A stretch of DNA of 64,000 nucleotides from Dehalococcoidia bacterium (GCA_020850615.1 JADZEI010000021.1:62001-126000), one strand, 5' to 3'. Shown: positions 9,000 through 18,211, counted from the first letter of the stretch. Translations and numbers: made by a program. Notes: a model not told the origin generated them from the letters alone.

Positions 9000-10331
9000 C
9001 TACGGCGTATCGCGGGCGACATCGCCCGGGGCCGGGCGAAGGCGCGCGCGGAGCGTCTCGACCAGCTGGCGGTAGTCAGCCAGGTCCGCGCGGCTAAAGC
9101 GAAAGATGCGCGAGGCGGGGAGCCGCTCCTGGCGGAGGAACACCGCGAGCCCGCCGATGATCGCGGTCCCGTAGGCAATGGAGCTCGCGAGGGCGGCGCC
9201 GTTCACGCCCAGCGCGGGGACCAGGAGCGTCGCCAGCCCGATATCCACGACCAGGCCGGTGCCGGCGACCACCGCCGCCACCCATGGCAGGCCGCGCTGG
9301 TAGGTGTAGAACCCCGAGAACGACTGTGCGAGCCCATAGAGCAGCACGCCGGGCACGAGGAAGCGGAGCGCGTTCGCCATCCCGTCGTAGTCCGGGAAGA
9401 GGATGAGCTGGACGAGGTCGGCGCCAGCGAGGAGCACGACGCAGAGCACGCCGAGCAGGACGATTGTGTGGCGCATGACGCGGGCGGTGAGCTCGGCCGC
9501 CTCCGGCCGGGTGAGCGACCCCACGCGCGCGTACATGGCGAGCGCGAGGGATCCGCTGACCTGCCAGATGGACTCGCCGATGTAGACGGCCTGGGAGTAC
9601 GTCGCGACGCCGTCGTCGCCTTCGAAGTGACGCACTACGAAGAGGTCGGCGCGGTAGTTGAGGTAGGAGATGCCGCTGGAGAGCCCGGCGAGCAGCGCGA
9701 ACCGCACGACGGTCGCGGCCAGCGCGCCTTCGAAGCGCATGCCGGCGAAGAGCTGCCCGGCGCCGGTGAGGGTGAGCAGGATGAGCGCGGCCCACTGACC
9801 GGCGGCGTAGGCCGAGAGGGCGCCTGCGGGCGAACGCTGGTCCAGGGCGAGGAACGTGACGGCGATGAACACGAGCGAGAGCAGCGGCGGCAGGACGAGC
9901 GCGACGTTGTAGCGGACGAGCGAGCCCCGCCCGAGGAACACGCCAGCGGCGACGCTGTTGAGGATCACCGCCGCTCCCGCGGCGCCGGCGGCCGCCGCGA
10001 GCCCCCCGCCATCGCCGCCGAGGCCCGCGCCGACGCCGATACCGATGCCGATGGCCGCGAGCCCGAGCACGCCCGCGGGGATCGCGCCGCCGAGGAAGGC
10101 GGTGCCGGCCGGCCGGCGCTGGTTCGAGACCTGGTAGGCCACCGCAGCCGTCAGCCCGCCGGTGACCGCGTTGAGGATGCCGACAACCGTGAGCGCGAGG
10201 ACGAAGCGGCCGTACTCGGCTTCTTCCAGGAGGCGGGAGGTGAGGACGACGGTGGCGAGGGCCACCGCGAGGTTCATCCCGCGGAAGAGGAAGGCGACGA
10301 TGCCGCCGAACGCGATGGACATCCGCCCCAT
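9000..10331 (-). CDS. Polysaccharide/lipid-linked oligosaccharide flippase (Wzx/MOP family)
   Basis: A 443-aa integral membrane protein with about 12-14 hydrophobic segments. It starts MGRMSIAFGGIVAFLFRGMN and keeps the typical first-helix context RLLEEAEYGRFVLALTVV (oligosaccharide flippases carry R-L-L-G-x-x-x-Y-G). This superfamily moves undecaprenyl- or polyprenyl-linked glycans across the cytoplasmic membrane. There are no glycosyltransferases beside it, so the substrate is unknown. A cytoplasmic tail of about 40 residues rich in Arg follows the last helix. It is convergent with the cupin gene and lies downstream of the secreted-protein gene on the same strand. Confidence 0.85.
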   Translation of the reverse strand: MGRMSIAFGGIVAFLFRGMNLAVALATVVLTSRLLEEAEYGRFVLALTVVGILNAVTGGLTAAVAYQVSNQRRPAGTAFLGGAIPAGVLGLAAIGIGIGVGAGLGGDGGGLAAAAGAAGAAVILNSVAAGVFLGRGSLVRYNVALVLPPLLSLVFIAVTFLALDQRSPAGALSAYAAGQWAALILLTLTGAGQLFAGMRFEGALAATVVRFALLAGLSSGISYLNYRADLFVVRHFEGDDGVATYSQAVYIGESIWQVSGSLALAMYARVGSLTRPEAAELTARVMRHTIVLLGVLCVVLLAGADLVQLILFPDYDGMANALRFLVPGVLLYGLAQSFSGFYTYQRGLPWVAAVVAGTGLVVDIGLATLLVPALGVNGAALASSIAYGTAIIGGLAVFLRQERLPASRIFRFSRADLADYRQLVETLRARLRPAPGDVARDTP

Positions 10332-10421
10332 GCTACGACGGGAGGTGCCTACGGGCCGGGCAACGAAAAAGGGATGGCCGGTGGGCCATCCCCTTCGCTG
10401 GTGACTGTTGCCGGGAGCTCG

Positions 10422-12029
10422 CTAGGAGCCGAAGGCGTTGTAGAGACCGTCGTTGTCGCCGGGCTGGAGGTCCGTGGTGACGTCGGCGATCGCGATCACC
10501 GGGACGTCGCTGGTCACGGTCATACCACCCCAGAGGCAGGCCGGGTTCGCACCGAGACCGTTGTTGCTGTTCGCGTTCTGGTAGAAGACGAACGAGCCGG
10601 TGACGGCGAAGGTCGTGGTGTAGGTGGCGGCGCCGGAGCAACCGGGCGCAGCAGAGGTCGGGTCGTTGATCGTCGTCAGGGTGACGTTGGCCGTGCCACC
10701 GCCGGGGACGGTGATGCTGACCCAGCTGTTATAGCCGCAGAGCGCGCCCTGCGCTTCGCAGGTGGCGTTGTTGCCATAGGCGCGGCGGAAGATGAGCGGG
10801 AGCTTGGCCGTGGTGGTGGCGCGGTCCGTCGGCACGCCGTTGACCGCGGTGTAGAGGTCTTCGTCGATGTAGCTGCCCGGCGCGGTCATCTTCGCACGGA
10901 AGAGGACGGCGGCGATGGGCTGGTCGGAGGTGATGGTAGCGGCGCCGATGAAGCCTTCAGGGATGCCACCGTCGGCTTCGTAGACGCTGTGGTTCGCCGT
11001 GCCGTTCGCCGGGATGGTGCGGTTGACCGTGTAGGTCTGGCCGCCCTGGCTGCGGTAGGTGATGGTCGCGTTGGCGGCGGTGCCGTTCGGGTTCGACATC
11101 AGGACCTGGCTGTAGTAGCCGTCGAGCTTGAGCGCGAGCGGGATCGAGATGGTCGTGCCGAGGTCGTCGCTGGCCGGGCTGCCGGTGTCGACGATGAAGC
11201 CGTCGTAGGAGCCGAGCTTGCGCGGGCCGCTGGTGAGGTAGGCATCGACGCCGACGGTGACCGGGGCGCCGGTGCTGGTGACAGTCGCGGCCATCAGGCG
11301 GCCGGCCGTGGCGGCAGGCATGGCCTGGGTGGCCTCGGCGGTCACGGTCTGCGGGCCAAAGGCAATCTGGCCGCCGACCGGGATCGGGTGACCCGTCGCG
11401 CAGCCGCTACCGCCCGTGCCGGCGTCCGTGGTCCCGCCGCCGCCGACGTAGGCGTAGGCGATGGTGACGCAGGCGGTGGCGCTACCCGTGTTCGCGATGG
11501 CGAAGCGGGTGTTGTAGGTGTTGTCGAGGTTATTCGAGATGTACGGAAGCGTGACCACGCTGCCACCGGTCGGGTAGGCGTTGTGGATCGAGTACGACTT
11601 CCGGCCGGTGCCGGCCTGCTCGATGTCGCGGACGAGCAGCGCGTTGATCGGCTGGTCGCTGGAGAGCACGCCCACGCCGCGGAAGCCGGGCGTCAGGCCG
11701 GTGTTGATGGCCTGGGCGAACGTGCGCGTACCACCGGGCGGGACGTTGGTCTCGACCTTCGAAGCGGAAGGCACGAGGACGCCCTGCGGGGTGTAGATGT
11801 CCATGGCGATGGTTGCCGCGGCAGTGCCGTTGTTCTGGGCAATGACGCTGGTGTTTTCCTTGCTGTTCGGGAGCAGCGCGGGCAGCACCTGGTTATACGG
11901 CAGCTTCTCGGCCGTGAGGTTGTCGCGCAGGCCCGACTTCGCACCGGCATCCTGGGCCACGACGGCGGCCAGGGCCAGCGCACCAAGCGCAGCCGCGAAT
12001 GCGACGGATTTGAATCGTACTCGCTCCAT
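10422..12029 (-). CDS. Secreted repeat protein (probable surface adhesin-like)
   Basis: The 535-aa product has a classical signal peptide (MERVRFKS, a hydrophobic core AAALGALALAAVVA, cleavage near DAGA). The rest is Gly/Thr/Ala/Asn-rich beta structure in at least three related units of about 150 residues. Each carries a line such as LSSDQPINALLVRDI, ITSDQPIAAVLFRAK or VTSDVPVIAIADVT. Several Cys are present (CVTIAYAY, GSGCATG, CEAQGALCGYN). There is no sortase motif or C-terminal anchor. The ATG at 12029 is chosen because AGGAG sits seven bases upstream. It lies just beyond tadC on the same strand with its own promoter. I do not know its function; matrix or cell-surface binding is a guess. 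Confidence 0.75.
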   Translation of the reverse strand: MERVRFKSVAFAAALGALALAAVVAQDAGAKSGLRDNLTAEKLPYNQVLPALLPNSKENTSVIAQNNGTAAATIAMDIYTPQGVLVPSASKVETNVPPGGTRTFAQAINTGLTPGFRGVGVLSSDQPINALLVRDIEQAGTGRKSYSIHNAYPTGGSVVTLPYISNNLDNTYNTRFAIANTGSATACVTIAYAYVGGGGTTDAGTGGSGCATGHPIPVGGQIAFGPQTVTAEATQAMPAATAGRLMAATVTSTGAPVTVGVDAYLTSGPRKLGSYDGFIVDTGSPASDDLGTTISIPLALKLDGYYSQVLMSNPNGTAANATITYRSQGGQTYTVNRTIPANGTANHSVYEADGGIPEGFIGAATITSDQPIAAVLFRAKMTAPGSYIDEDLYTAVNGVPTDRATTTAKLPLIFRRAYGNNATCEAQGALCGYNSWVSITVPGGGTANVTLTTINDPTSAAPGCSGAATYTTTFAVTGSFVFYQNANSNNGLGANPACLWGGMTVTSDVPVIAIADVTTDLQPGDNDGLYNAFGS

Positions 12030-12052
12030 TAGCACACTCCTCATCGTTCCGA

Positions 12053-12081
12053 AGTGTCGTTTGGGCTCCACATCCGGTCAA
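12053..12081 (-). promoter_or_regulatory. Probable promoter of the secreted repeat protein
   Basis: On the minus strand TTGACC (12076-12081) and GACACT (12053-12058) are 17 bases apart, and the -10 box ends 23 bases before the ATG. The -35 matches the consensus at five of six positions; the -10 is weaker. Confidence 0.4.
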
Positions 12082-12414
12082 CGAAGGCGAAGCAATGCGG
12101 CCATGACGGCTGTAAACGCTGTGTAACTTTTGGCTGGGCGGGTTGGCGCGTCAGGAGAACTCGTTGAGCGCCTGGAACACCAGGACGAGCGCCACGGCGG
12201 TGCCCACCATCGACATCACGAGCCATCTGCCATTCATGGACGCATTGTCGCAGAGTCACGTGACTGCCGCTCCTCGACGCATGGGCGGAAAACCCGGGGC
12301 GCATGGGGCAGTCTGTCACATGGGAGCGAGGGCTGTCATCCACGTTATGGAGGGCAGCCCCGAAATCGCGCCGGGGAGCGCCGCGGCCCGCCACGCCTGC
12401 AGCCCGGGCAGCTC
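12072..12414. other. Intergenic region between tadC and the secreted-protein gene
   Basis: About 340 bases without a confident gene. It contains the -35 part of the secreted-protein promoter at its left end and a possible 28-aa membrane ORF at 12151-12237. The rest (12240-12414) shows no convincing coding frame and no hairpin followed by T residues. Confidence 0.6.
12151..12237 (-). CDS. Possible 28-aa single-helix membrane peptide
   Basis: The frame reads MNGRWLVMSMVGTAVALVLV followed by FQALNEFS. It is one transmembrane helix with a positively charged head and an acidic tail, an ordinary layout for a small membrane protein. It follows tadC on the same strand. No good ribosome site precedes the ATG, and there are further ATG codons inside (residues 8 and 10), so expression is uncertain. 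Confidence 0.25.
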   Translation of the reverse strand: MNGRWLVMSMVGTAVALVLVFQALNEFS

Positions 12415-13320
12415 CTAGAACGCGTCCCGCATCTGGATGATGGCGGGGCCGCCGATGACGACCATGATCGTCGGGAAGATGAAGAAGACCAGCGGGAAGA
12501 CCATCTTGATCGGCGCCTTCATCGCGGCTTCTTCCGCCCGCTGACGGCGCTTCGTCCGGATCACGCCGGTCTGGACGCGGATGACGGACCCGATCGAGAT
12601 GCCCATGGCCTCGGCCTGGACGATGGCGTTCACGAGCTGGCGAAGCTCGTCGACGCCGATGCGCTCGGACATGTCGACCAGCGATTCGCGGCGGCTGCGG
12701 CCCATCGAGATCTCCCGCATGGTCCGGGTCAGCTCGTCGGCGAAGGGGCCCTTCACCTTTTCGATGACGCGGTTGAAGGAGGCGTCGATGCCAAGGCCCG
12801 CCTCGACCGAGGCCGTGATCAGGTCGAAGGCGTCGGGGAGGGACTTCCAGACCTCCTTCTGGCGGCGCTTGATCTTGCCCAGTAGCCAGATGCGCGGGCC
12901 ATAGATGCCCATCGCGAAGGTCACGCCATAGGCGATGAACAGCGTCTTCGGGGGCTGGCCGGAGCTGGCCATGAGCGCCGTAACGGCGATGGGCAGGATG
13001 CCGGCGCTGAACCCGACGATGAGGAGAAAGTGCCCGGGCTTGAGGCGCAGGCCGGCCTGCGTGATCGCCTTCTCCATGCGCTCCGACATCGTCGACGGGA
13101 GGACCGCGTTGAGGCGGGCCGTGACGTTGCGGACGATGGGCCGGATGACGCGGACGGTGAAGGCGGCGTCGGGATCGGGGAGGGCGTCGCGGCCGGGGCG
13201 GCTGTAGCGGAGGCCGCCGAGGCGCGTGCCCATCGGGTCGTCGCCGGCCTGGCGATAGAGCAGGCCGTAGGCCATGAGGGTCACGGCGAGGAAGGTGCCG
13301 AAGGCGATCATGAGCTCCAT
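12415..13320 (-). CDS. tadC: Tad pilus inner-membrane protein TadC
   Basis: A 301-aa GspF-type membrane protein and part of the platform that drives Flp pilus assembly. An N-terminal helix is followed by RLNAVLPSTMSERMEKAITQ, two central helices, then the cytoplasmic GspF fold with EVWKSLPDAFDLITASVEAG and MREISMGRSRRESL. A final pair of helices contains KMVFPLVFFIFPTIMVVIGG. The start is ATG 13320, two bases after the tadB stop. TadB and TadC are expected to form a complex with the TadA ATPase. It is the last clear pilus gene in the operon. Confidence 0.92.
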   Translation of the reverse strand: MELMIAFGTFLAVTLMAYGLLYRQAGDDPMGTRLGGLRYSRPGRDALPDPDAAFTVRVIRPIVRNVTARLNAVLPSTMSERMEKAITQAGLRLKPGHFLLIVGFSAGILPIAVTALMASSGQPPKTLFIAYGVTFAMGIYGPRIWLLGKIKRRQKEVWKSLPDAFDLITASVEAGLGIDASFNRVIEKVKGPFADELTRTMREISMGRSRRESLVDMSERIGVDELRQLVNAIVQAEAMGISIGSVIRVQTGVIRTKRRQRAEEAAMKAPIKMVFPLVFFIFPTIMVVIGGPAIIQMRDAF

Positions 13321-13322
13321 GG

Positions 13323-14288
13323 CTAAACCTCGATGTTCACGATCTTGCGGATGACCATGAAGCCCAAGAACTCCATGAAGGCGGCGCCGCCGAGCATCAT
13401 GTGGCCCCAGCTGTCGGTGAACATCACCTTCATGAAATCAGGGCTGATCACGAAGAAGACGGCGCCGAGGCCGATGGGGATGCCGCCGATCACGTAGCCG
13501 GTCATGCGCTGCTGGGAGGTGAGGGTGTTGATCTCGCCGCGGATCCGTTCGCGTTCGCGCATGGTGTTGGCGACGTTGTCGAGGATCTCGGCGAGGTTAC
13601 CGCCGACGGAGCGCTGGATCATGATGGCGGTGATGACGATGTCAAAATCGGGCGAGCCGACGCGTTCGTTGAGGGAGGCGAGGGCCTGCTCGACGCTGGC
13701 ACCCATGGCGGTATCGCGCATGGTGCGGCGGATCTCGACGGAGATGGGCGCGGGGAGCTGGTCCCCGGCGGATTCCATCGCCTGGAGGAGGCCGAAGCCG
13801 GCGCGCAGGCCGCTGGCGAGCATCTGGAGGAGCTCGGAGAGCTGCGCCTCGAGCTTCTTGCGGCGGCTGTTGATGCGGCGGCTGAGCCACATGCCGACGG
13901 CAAGGTAGCCCACCGGCGCGCCGAGCAGGCCGAGCTGCGGCAGCGGCAACACGAGCATGAGCATCGCCGCGATGGCGATCGCCACGACGACGCGCAGGAT
14001 GAAGAACTCGCGGACGTTGAGCGTGAGCCCGGCGCGCTGGAGGTCGACGGTCCATTTCTGGACGACGTTGGCGGAGACGAGGTTGATGCCGCCGAAGTTC
14101 AGGCTGGCGCGTTTGCGCAGGCTGAGCCCACCCTGGGGCGCGGTCGCGCTGAGCTTCTCATCGAGCCCGCGGATGCGGGAGAGACGCTCAGCGGCGCCGG
14201 CGCCGACCGAGGCGAAGCCGGTGAACCAGAGCGTCATCGTCGTCGCGAAGACGCCGAGGGTGACGGCGGCGAGGGCGGCGATGATCAT
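13323..14288 (-). CDS. tadB: Tad pilus inner-membrane protein TadB
   Basis: A 321-aa paralogue of TadC. Two N-terminal helices (FFILRVVVAIAIAAMLMLVL and a second) precede the cytoplasmic domain, where QLSELLQMLASGLRAGFGLL, MRDTAMGASVEQALASL and IMIQRSVGGNLAEILDNVA are the GspF/TadB lines. The C-terminal helices contain IGGIPIGLGAVFFVISPDFM. The ATG start overlaps the tadA stop by four bases (ATGA), showing translational coupling. It works with TadC as the membrane platform for the pilus motor. Confidence 0.93.
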   Translation of the reverse strand: MIIAALAAVTLGVFATTMTLWFTGFASVGAGAAERLSRIRGLDEKLSATAPQGGLSLRKRASLNFGGINLVSANVVQKWTVDLQRAGLTLNVREFFILRVVVAIAIAAMLMLVLPLPQLGLLGAPVGYLAVGMWLSRRINSRRKKLEAQLSELLQMLASGLRAGFGLLQAMESAGDQLPAPISVEIRRTMRDTAMGASVEQALASLNERVGSPDFDIVITAIMIQRSVGGNLAEILDNVANTMRERERIRGEINTLTSQQRMTGYVIGGIPIGLGAVFFVISPDFMKVMFTDSWGHMMLGGAAFMEFLGFMVIRKIVNIEV

Positions 14289-15946
14289 CGCTGCACCTCC
14301 GGGCGCTCCGGGGCGGGCGGGGCGAAGAGGTGGGGCCCCAACTCGATCCCGGCCAGCTTGAACTTGGCCACGAACGACGGGCGGATACCGGTCGGGAGCA
14401 TCCGGCCCTGCACCTTGCCGTCTTCGTCCACACGGTCCAGCTTGAACAGGAAGATGTCCTGGAGGGTGATGGTGTCACCTTCCATGCCGCTGATCTCGGT
14501 CACGTGCGTGATCTTGCGGGAGCCGTCCTGGAGGCGGCTGACCTGGATGAAGACGTGGATGGCGGATGAGATCTGCTCGCGGATGGCGCGAGCGGGCAGG
14601 TCCATGCCGGCCATGAGGACCATGTTCTCGAGGCGGGCGATGGCGTCGCGCGGGGTGTTCGCGTGGACGGTGGAGATGGATCCATCGTGGCCGGTGTTCA
14701 TGGCCTGGAGCATGTCGAAGCACTCTTCGCCGCGGACCTCGCCGACGATGATGCGGTCGGGGCGCATGCGGAGGCAGTTCTTGACCAGGTCGCGCTGCTT
14801 GATCTGGTTCTTGCCTTCGACGCTGGCGGGGCGTGCTTCGAGCGTGATGATGTGGTCCTGCTGGAGCCGGAGCTCGGCCGGGTCCTCGATCGTGATGATC
14901 CGCTCGGTGTTGGGGATGAACGCGGAGAGGGCGTTCAGCATCGTCGTCTTACCGGTGCCGGTACCGCCGCTGATGATGATGTTCAGGTGCGCGCGGACGC
15001 ACATGGCCAGGAACTCGGCGGTGGCTTCGCTCATCGAGCCGACGGCGATCAGGTCGGCCATGCGCATCTTGTCGGCGCGGAACTTTCGGATGGTGATGCT
15101 GGGCGCCTTGGGCGAGGCCGGCGGGATGGTGATGTTGACGCGGGAGCCGTCGGGCAGGCGGGCGTCGACCATCGGGCTGGATTCGTCGATGCGGCGGCCG
15201 AGCGGCGCGACGATCCGCTCGATGATGCGCATGACGTGCTGCTTGTCGCGGAAGCGGGCAGGGCTGCGGAAGATGCGGCCTTCCTGCTCGTAGTAGATCT
15301 TGTCGATGTCGTTGACCATGACTTCGGAGACGGACGCCTCGCGAAGGAGCGGTTCGAGGGGGCCGAGGCCGAGGACTTCGTCGGCGACGGCATCGAGGAG
15401 CTCGTCGCGGCTCATGCCGCCGAGCTGGAGCGCTTCCTGGGCGATGAGCTCGCGGGCGGCGCGCGTGACGGCTTCGCGCTGCTGCTCGATCGGCAGGCCT
15501 TCGAGCGACCCGTGCTCGAGCTCTTCGATGAGGAGCTCGTGGAGGCGGATCTTCGTCGCCTCAGCGGTTGGATTGCCGCGGGCGGGGTCGGCTTCGGGGC
15601 GGCGGCGCGGGCCGGGGGCGGGCTGCGCCGGCGGCGGCACCTGGGCGGCAGGGCGCTCCGGGCGGAGGGCGCCGGAGGGCGGCAGCTTCGGGCCATCGGG
15701 AGCGGGCGCCTGGCGGCGGGGCTCGATGTCTTCGGCCGCGCCCCAGCCGCTGCGGGCCTGGGACGAGAGCTGGCCGGAGGGGCGCAGCTTCGGGGGCTCG
15801 GCGCCCGGGGGATGGGCAGCGGGCGGGGCGGCCCTGTTTTCGGGGCCGGGCCCCTGCGGGGGGACGGCGTTCAAGCGCCGGCGGACACCGGACCAGCCAA
15901 AGGGCCGTTCGCCATCCGTGCCAGTGCGTTCGAGGTCATCAGCCAT
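14285..15946 (-). CDS. tadA: Tad pilus assembly ATPase TadA/CpaF
   Basis: A secretion ATPase that powers Flp pilus polymerisation. The 553-aa protein has Walker A GGTGTGKTTM, an Asp-box region IITIEDPAELRLQQDHII, Walker B RMRPDRIIVGEVRGEE and the His-box STVHANTPRDA. These are all as in CpaF. The first 140 residues or so are unusual: a Pro/Ala/Arg-rich, probably disordered head containing two similar pieces, PPKLRPSGQLSS and GPKLPPSGALRP. The ATG start at 15946 has GGAGGA upstream. It is coupled to tadB by a four-base overlap and lies 27 bases after cpaE. Confidence 0.95.
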   Translation of the reverse strand: MADDLERTGTDGERPFGWSGVRRRLNAVPPQGPGPENRAAPPAAHPPGAEPPKLRPSGQLSSQARSGWGAAEDIEPRRQAPAPDGPKLPPSGALRPERPAAQVPPPAQPAPGPRRRPEADPARGNPTAEATKIRLHELLIEELEHGSLEGLPIEQQREAVTRAARELIAQEALQLGGMSRDELLDAVADEVLGLGPLEPLLREASVSEVMVNDIDKIYYEQEGRIFRSPARFRDKQHVMRIIERIVAPLGRRIDESSPMVDARLPDGSRVNITIPPASPKAPSITIRKFRADKMRMADLIAVGSMSEATAEFLAMCVRAHLNIIISGGTGTGKTTMLNALSAFIPNTERIITIEDPAELRLQQDHIITLEARPASVEGKNQIKQRDLVKNCLRMRPDRIIVGEVRGEECFDMLQAMNTGHDGSISTVHANTPRDAIARLENMVLMAGMDLPARAIREQISSAIHVFIQVSRLQDGSRKITHVTEISGMEGDTITLQDIFLFKLDRVDEDGKVQGRMLPTGIRPSFVAKFKLAGIELGPHLFAPPAPERPEVQR

Positions 15947-15973
15947 CGCAGGGCTCCTCCGGGGTCACGCCGG

Positions 15974-17200
15974 TCAGGCGCTCTTCTTCATGAAGGGGCG
16001 GAACATCTTGCCGAGCCCGCCACTTCCCTTCTTCTGGTTCTTCGACCGGTTGCGCACGCCGGCAAGGGCACGCGCCATTTCGCGGACTTCGAGCGAGACC
16101 TTGCTGTTCGGGCGGCTCATCACGATCGGGCGGCCGAGCTGGGCAGCCTTCATGACTTCGTTGTCCTGGGGGATGCGCCACCAGAGCGGCGCATCGAGGG
16201 TGCGCTCGACGTCCTTCTCGCGGACACCGGTGTCCATGCCGGCGCGGTTGAGGACGACCTTGATCCGCTCCTCGTCGTTGCCGAACCGCTCGTGGAGCAT
16301 TTCGAGGGCGAGGACGGTGTCCTTGATGCTCGCCATGTCCAGGGTGGTAACGAGCAGGATCATCGTGCCGACTTCGATGGCGGCGGCCACGATTTCGTTG
16401 AACGTGCCCGGCGTGTCGAGGATGACGAAGTCGTGCGTCTGGGCGAGCACGTCGACGACGTCGCGGATGTGGCGGGCGCTGAGGTTGCGCCAGTCGCTCG
16501 GCCGGGTGGGGGCCGGGAGGATGCGGACGCCGGATTCGTGCTGGACCAGGTAGTCCTTCAGGGTCACGCGGTCGACGTTGTCGAGATTGCGGGCGAGGTC
16601 GGCGATGGAGCGCTCGACGGGGATGTCCATGGTGATGGCGACATCGCCGAAGCGCGTGTCCATGTCGACGAGGGCGACGGTCTGGTGGGCTTCGCCGGCG
16701 AGGGCGACGGCGAGGTTCGACGAGATGGTCGTCTTGCCGATGCCACCCTTGGCCCCGAAGACGGTGATGATCGTGCCCTGGGGGATGGGGTCTTCCAGCT
16801 CGCCCCGGCGGCGTGCCGCCTCGCGCTCCTTCTTTTCGAGGACGCGGATGACGGAGGCCTCGACTTCCTCGGGGTTCAGCGGCTCCTGGAGGTAGTCGGA
16901 GGCGCCGGAGACCATGGACTGGCGCATGAGCCGGATGTTCGCCTCGGTGGAGAAGACCACGATCGGGAGGTCCGGCATGCCGTCGTTCAGGCGGGAAAGC
17001 GTCTGGACGGGGCGCACGAGCGGCTCCTCGATGCGCATGAGGATCACATCGGGCCGCATCTGGTACGCGAGCGTGAACGCTTCGACGCCATAGCCGGCAC
17101 TGGCAATGACGGCGAAACCCAGCATGCTCAGCATCTTCTGGATTTCGGCACTGCTTTCGCGGTCGGGGTCGACCACTATGATTTGCGGCACCCTCGCCAT
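15974..17200 (-). CDS. cpaE: Pilus localisation protein CpaE/TadZ (pseudo-receiver plus ParA-like ATPase)
   Basis: TadZ/CpaE proteins place the Tad machine at its site in the cell. The 408-aa protein has an N-terminal receiver-like fold (IIVVDPDRESSAEIQKMLS, ending in GASDYLQEPLN). Its phosphoacceptor position reads LMRIEEP, so Asp is replaced by Arg and it cannot be phosphorylated in the usual way. The C-terminal half is a MinD/ParA ATPase with the deviant Walker A FGAKGGIGKTTISS and VALVDMDTRFGD. The start at ATG 17200 is supported by GGGAGGA upstream; an upstream in-frame start would add 15 unlikely residues. Confidence 0.92.
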   Translation of the reverse strand: MARVPQIIVVDPDRESSAEIQKMLSMLGFAVIASAGYGVEAFTLAYQMRPDVILMRIEEPLVRPVQTLSRLNDGMPDLPIVVFSTEANIRLMRQSMVSGASDYLQEPLNPEEVEASVIRVLEKKEREAARRRGELEDPIPQGTIITVFGAKGGIGKTTISSNLAVALAGEAHQTVALVDMDTRFGDVAITMDIPVERSIADLARNLDNVDRVTLKDYLVQHESGVRILPAPTRPSDWRNLSARHIRDVVDVLAQTHDFVILDTPGTFNEIVAAAIEVGTMILLVTTLDMASIKDTVLALEMLHERFGNDEERIKVVLNRAGMDTGVREKDVERTLDAPLWWRIPQDNEVMKAAQLGRPIVMSRPNSKVSLEVREMARALAGVRNRSKNQKKGSGGLGKMFRPFMKKSA

Positions 17201-17249
17201 CTTCGTCCTCCCACCATCTCCCGGTCTGCGGGGTCGTTCCTCCACTGCG

Positions 17250-17278
17250 GGCCGGTCCGGGACCAGGGTGGACCGGCC
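17250..17278. terminator. Hairpin between cpaB and cpaE
   Basis: GGCCGGTCC and GGACCGGCC form a perfect 9-bp stem with an 11-base loop in the 96-bp gap between the two genes. There is no T-run after it, so it may act as an RNA-processing or stability element or a weak attenuator rather than a full terminator. Confidence 0.45.
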
Positions 17279-17296
17279 ACTGCGTGGGTTATCGGC

Positions 17297-18211
17297 TTAC
17301 TTCTTGGTGTTGAACACCTCGTCGAGCGACCAGGTCTGCTGGCCGTCGATGCTCTTGGTGTCGCCCTTCTGCCGCGGCAGAATGCGGTACTGGCCCTGGC
17401 TGTCATCCATCGCATCGATGATCGCGATCTTCGCCGCGAGGTCCGGGGCGAGCGCGAGCGTGATGGAGATGGAGGTCTCGAACGTTTCGCCGTCGCCTTC
17501 GTCTTCGGTGGCGGTGCTGACGGCGGGGTCGGGGTTCGTGCCGGCTTCGGTGCCGGCAGCTGGCGTCGTGCTGGCGCCAGGCAGGCTTTCGACGCCGACG
17601 ACCTTGCGGACGAGGCGCTGGCTGACGGCAAGGACTTCGACGTCCTGGGCCATGAGGCCGGCGATGATGTCGGGCTTCTCCTGGCCGGTCAGCGGATCGA
17701 TCTTGATCAGGGTGGTGATGCCGAGGATGTCGACGCGGTCACCCGGCTGGGGCAGGCCGGCGGCGATCCAGGCTTCGTGCGGGACCATGAGCGAGAGCGC
17801 GCGCATGTCCTGCGGGATCTTGTAGGCGATCTCGTCGGCGGTGGCGTACGAGGTGAGCTTGGCTTCGATCACCTGTTCGCCGGCGAAGATCGGGGCGGTC
17901 GCGACCTTGCCCTCGACGTCGTCCTGGGTGGTGAAGCGGCCCTGGAGGAGGCCGTTGGCCGGGATGGTGCGCATCTCGAGCGCACCGCGTTCAATCTTCT
18001 CGCCGGCGGCGATGTCCCGGACGACGACCACGACGGACTCTGCGCCTTCGCCGGCGCCGAGCTGTTCGCTGAGGTCCTTGCCTCCGCCTTTGGAGCTCAG
18101 GAACGCGAACATGAGGGCCGCGCTGAGGATGCCGAAGAGGAGGGCGAGCATGAGGACGCCCTTGTTCCGGCTCGAAGATGCCGCTGCGGTGCTGGTAATT
18201 GAACGTGCCAC
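17297..18211 (-). CDS. cpaB: Flp pilus assembly protein CpaB/RcpC
   Basis: A 304-aa protein with a single N-terminal helix (GVLMLALLFGILSAALMFAF) and an extracytoplasmic SAF-type domain: VVVRDIAAGEKIERGALEMR, then a Lys/Thr-rich middle, MRALSLMVPHEAWIAAGLP and GDRVDILGI. CpaB proteins organise the periplasmic or wall-side part of the Tad machine. An Ala/Thr/Glu-rich linker near residues 210-240 looks disordered. In this operon the secretin that CpaB normally contacts is missing, as expected in a cell with one membrane. It is separated from tadG and cpaE by hairpins. Confidence 0.9.
   Translation of the reverse strand: MARSITSTAAASSSRNKGVLMLALLFGILSAALMFAFLSSKGGGKDLSEQLGAGEGAESVVVVVRDIAAGEKIERGALEMRTIPANGLLQGRFTTQDDVEGKVATAPIFAGEQVIEAKLTSYATADEIAYKIPQDMRALSLMVPHEAWIAAGLPQPGDRVDILGITTLIKIDPLTGQEKPDIIAGLMAQDVEVLAVSQRLVRKVVGVESLPGASTTPAAGTEAGTNPDPAVSTATEDEGDGETFETSISITLALAPDLAAKIAIIDAMDDSQGQYRILPRQKGDTKSIDGQQTWSLDEVFNTKK

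Noticed and set aside
14663-18202. A 1179-codon open frame on the plus strand opposite the tad genes
   Set aside because: It is antisense to four well-supported pilus genes, is highly Asp/Gly/Arg-rich with no family motif, and is an effect of high-GC codon bias.
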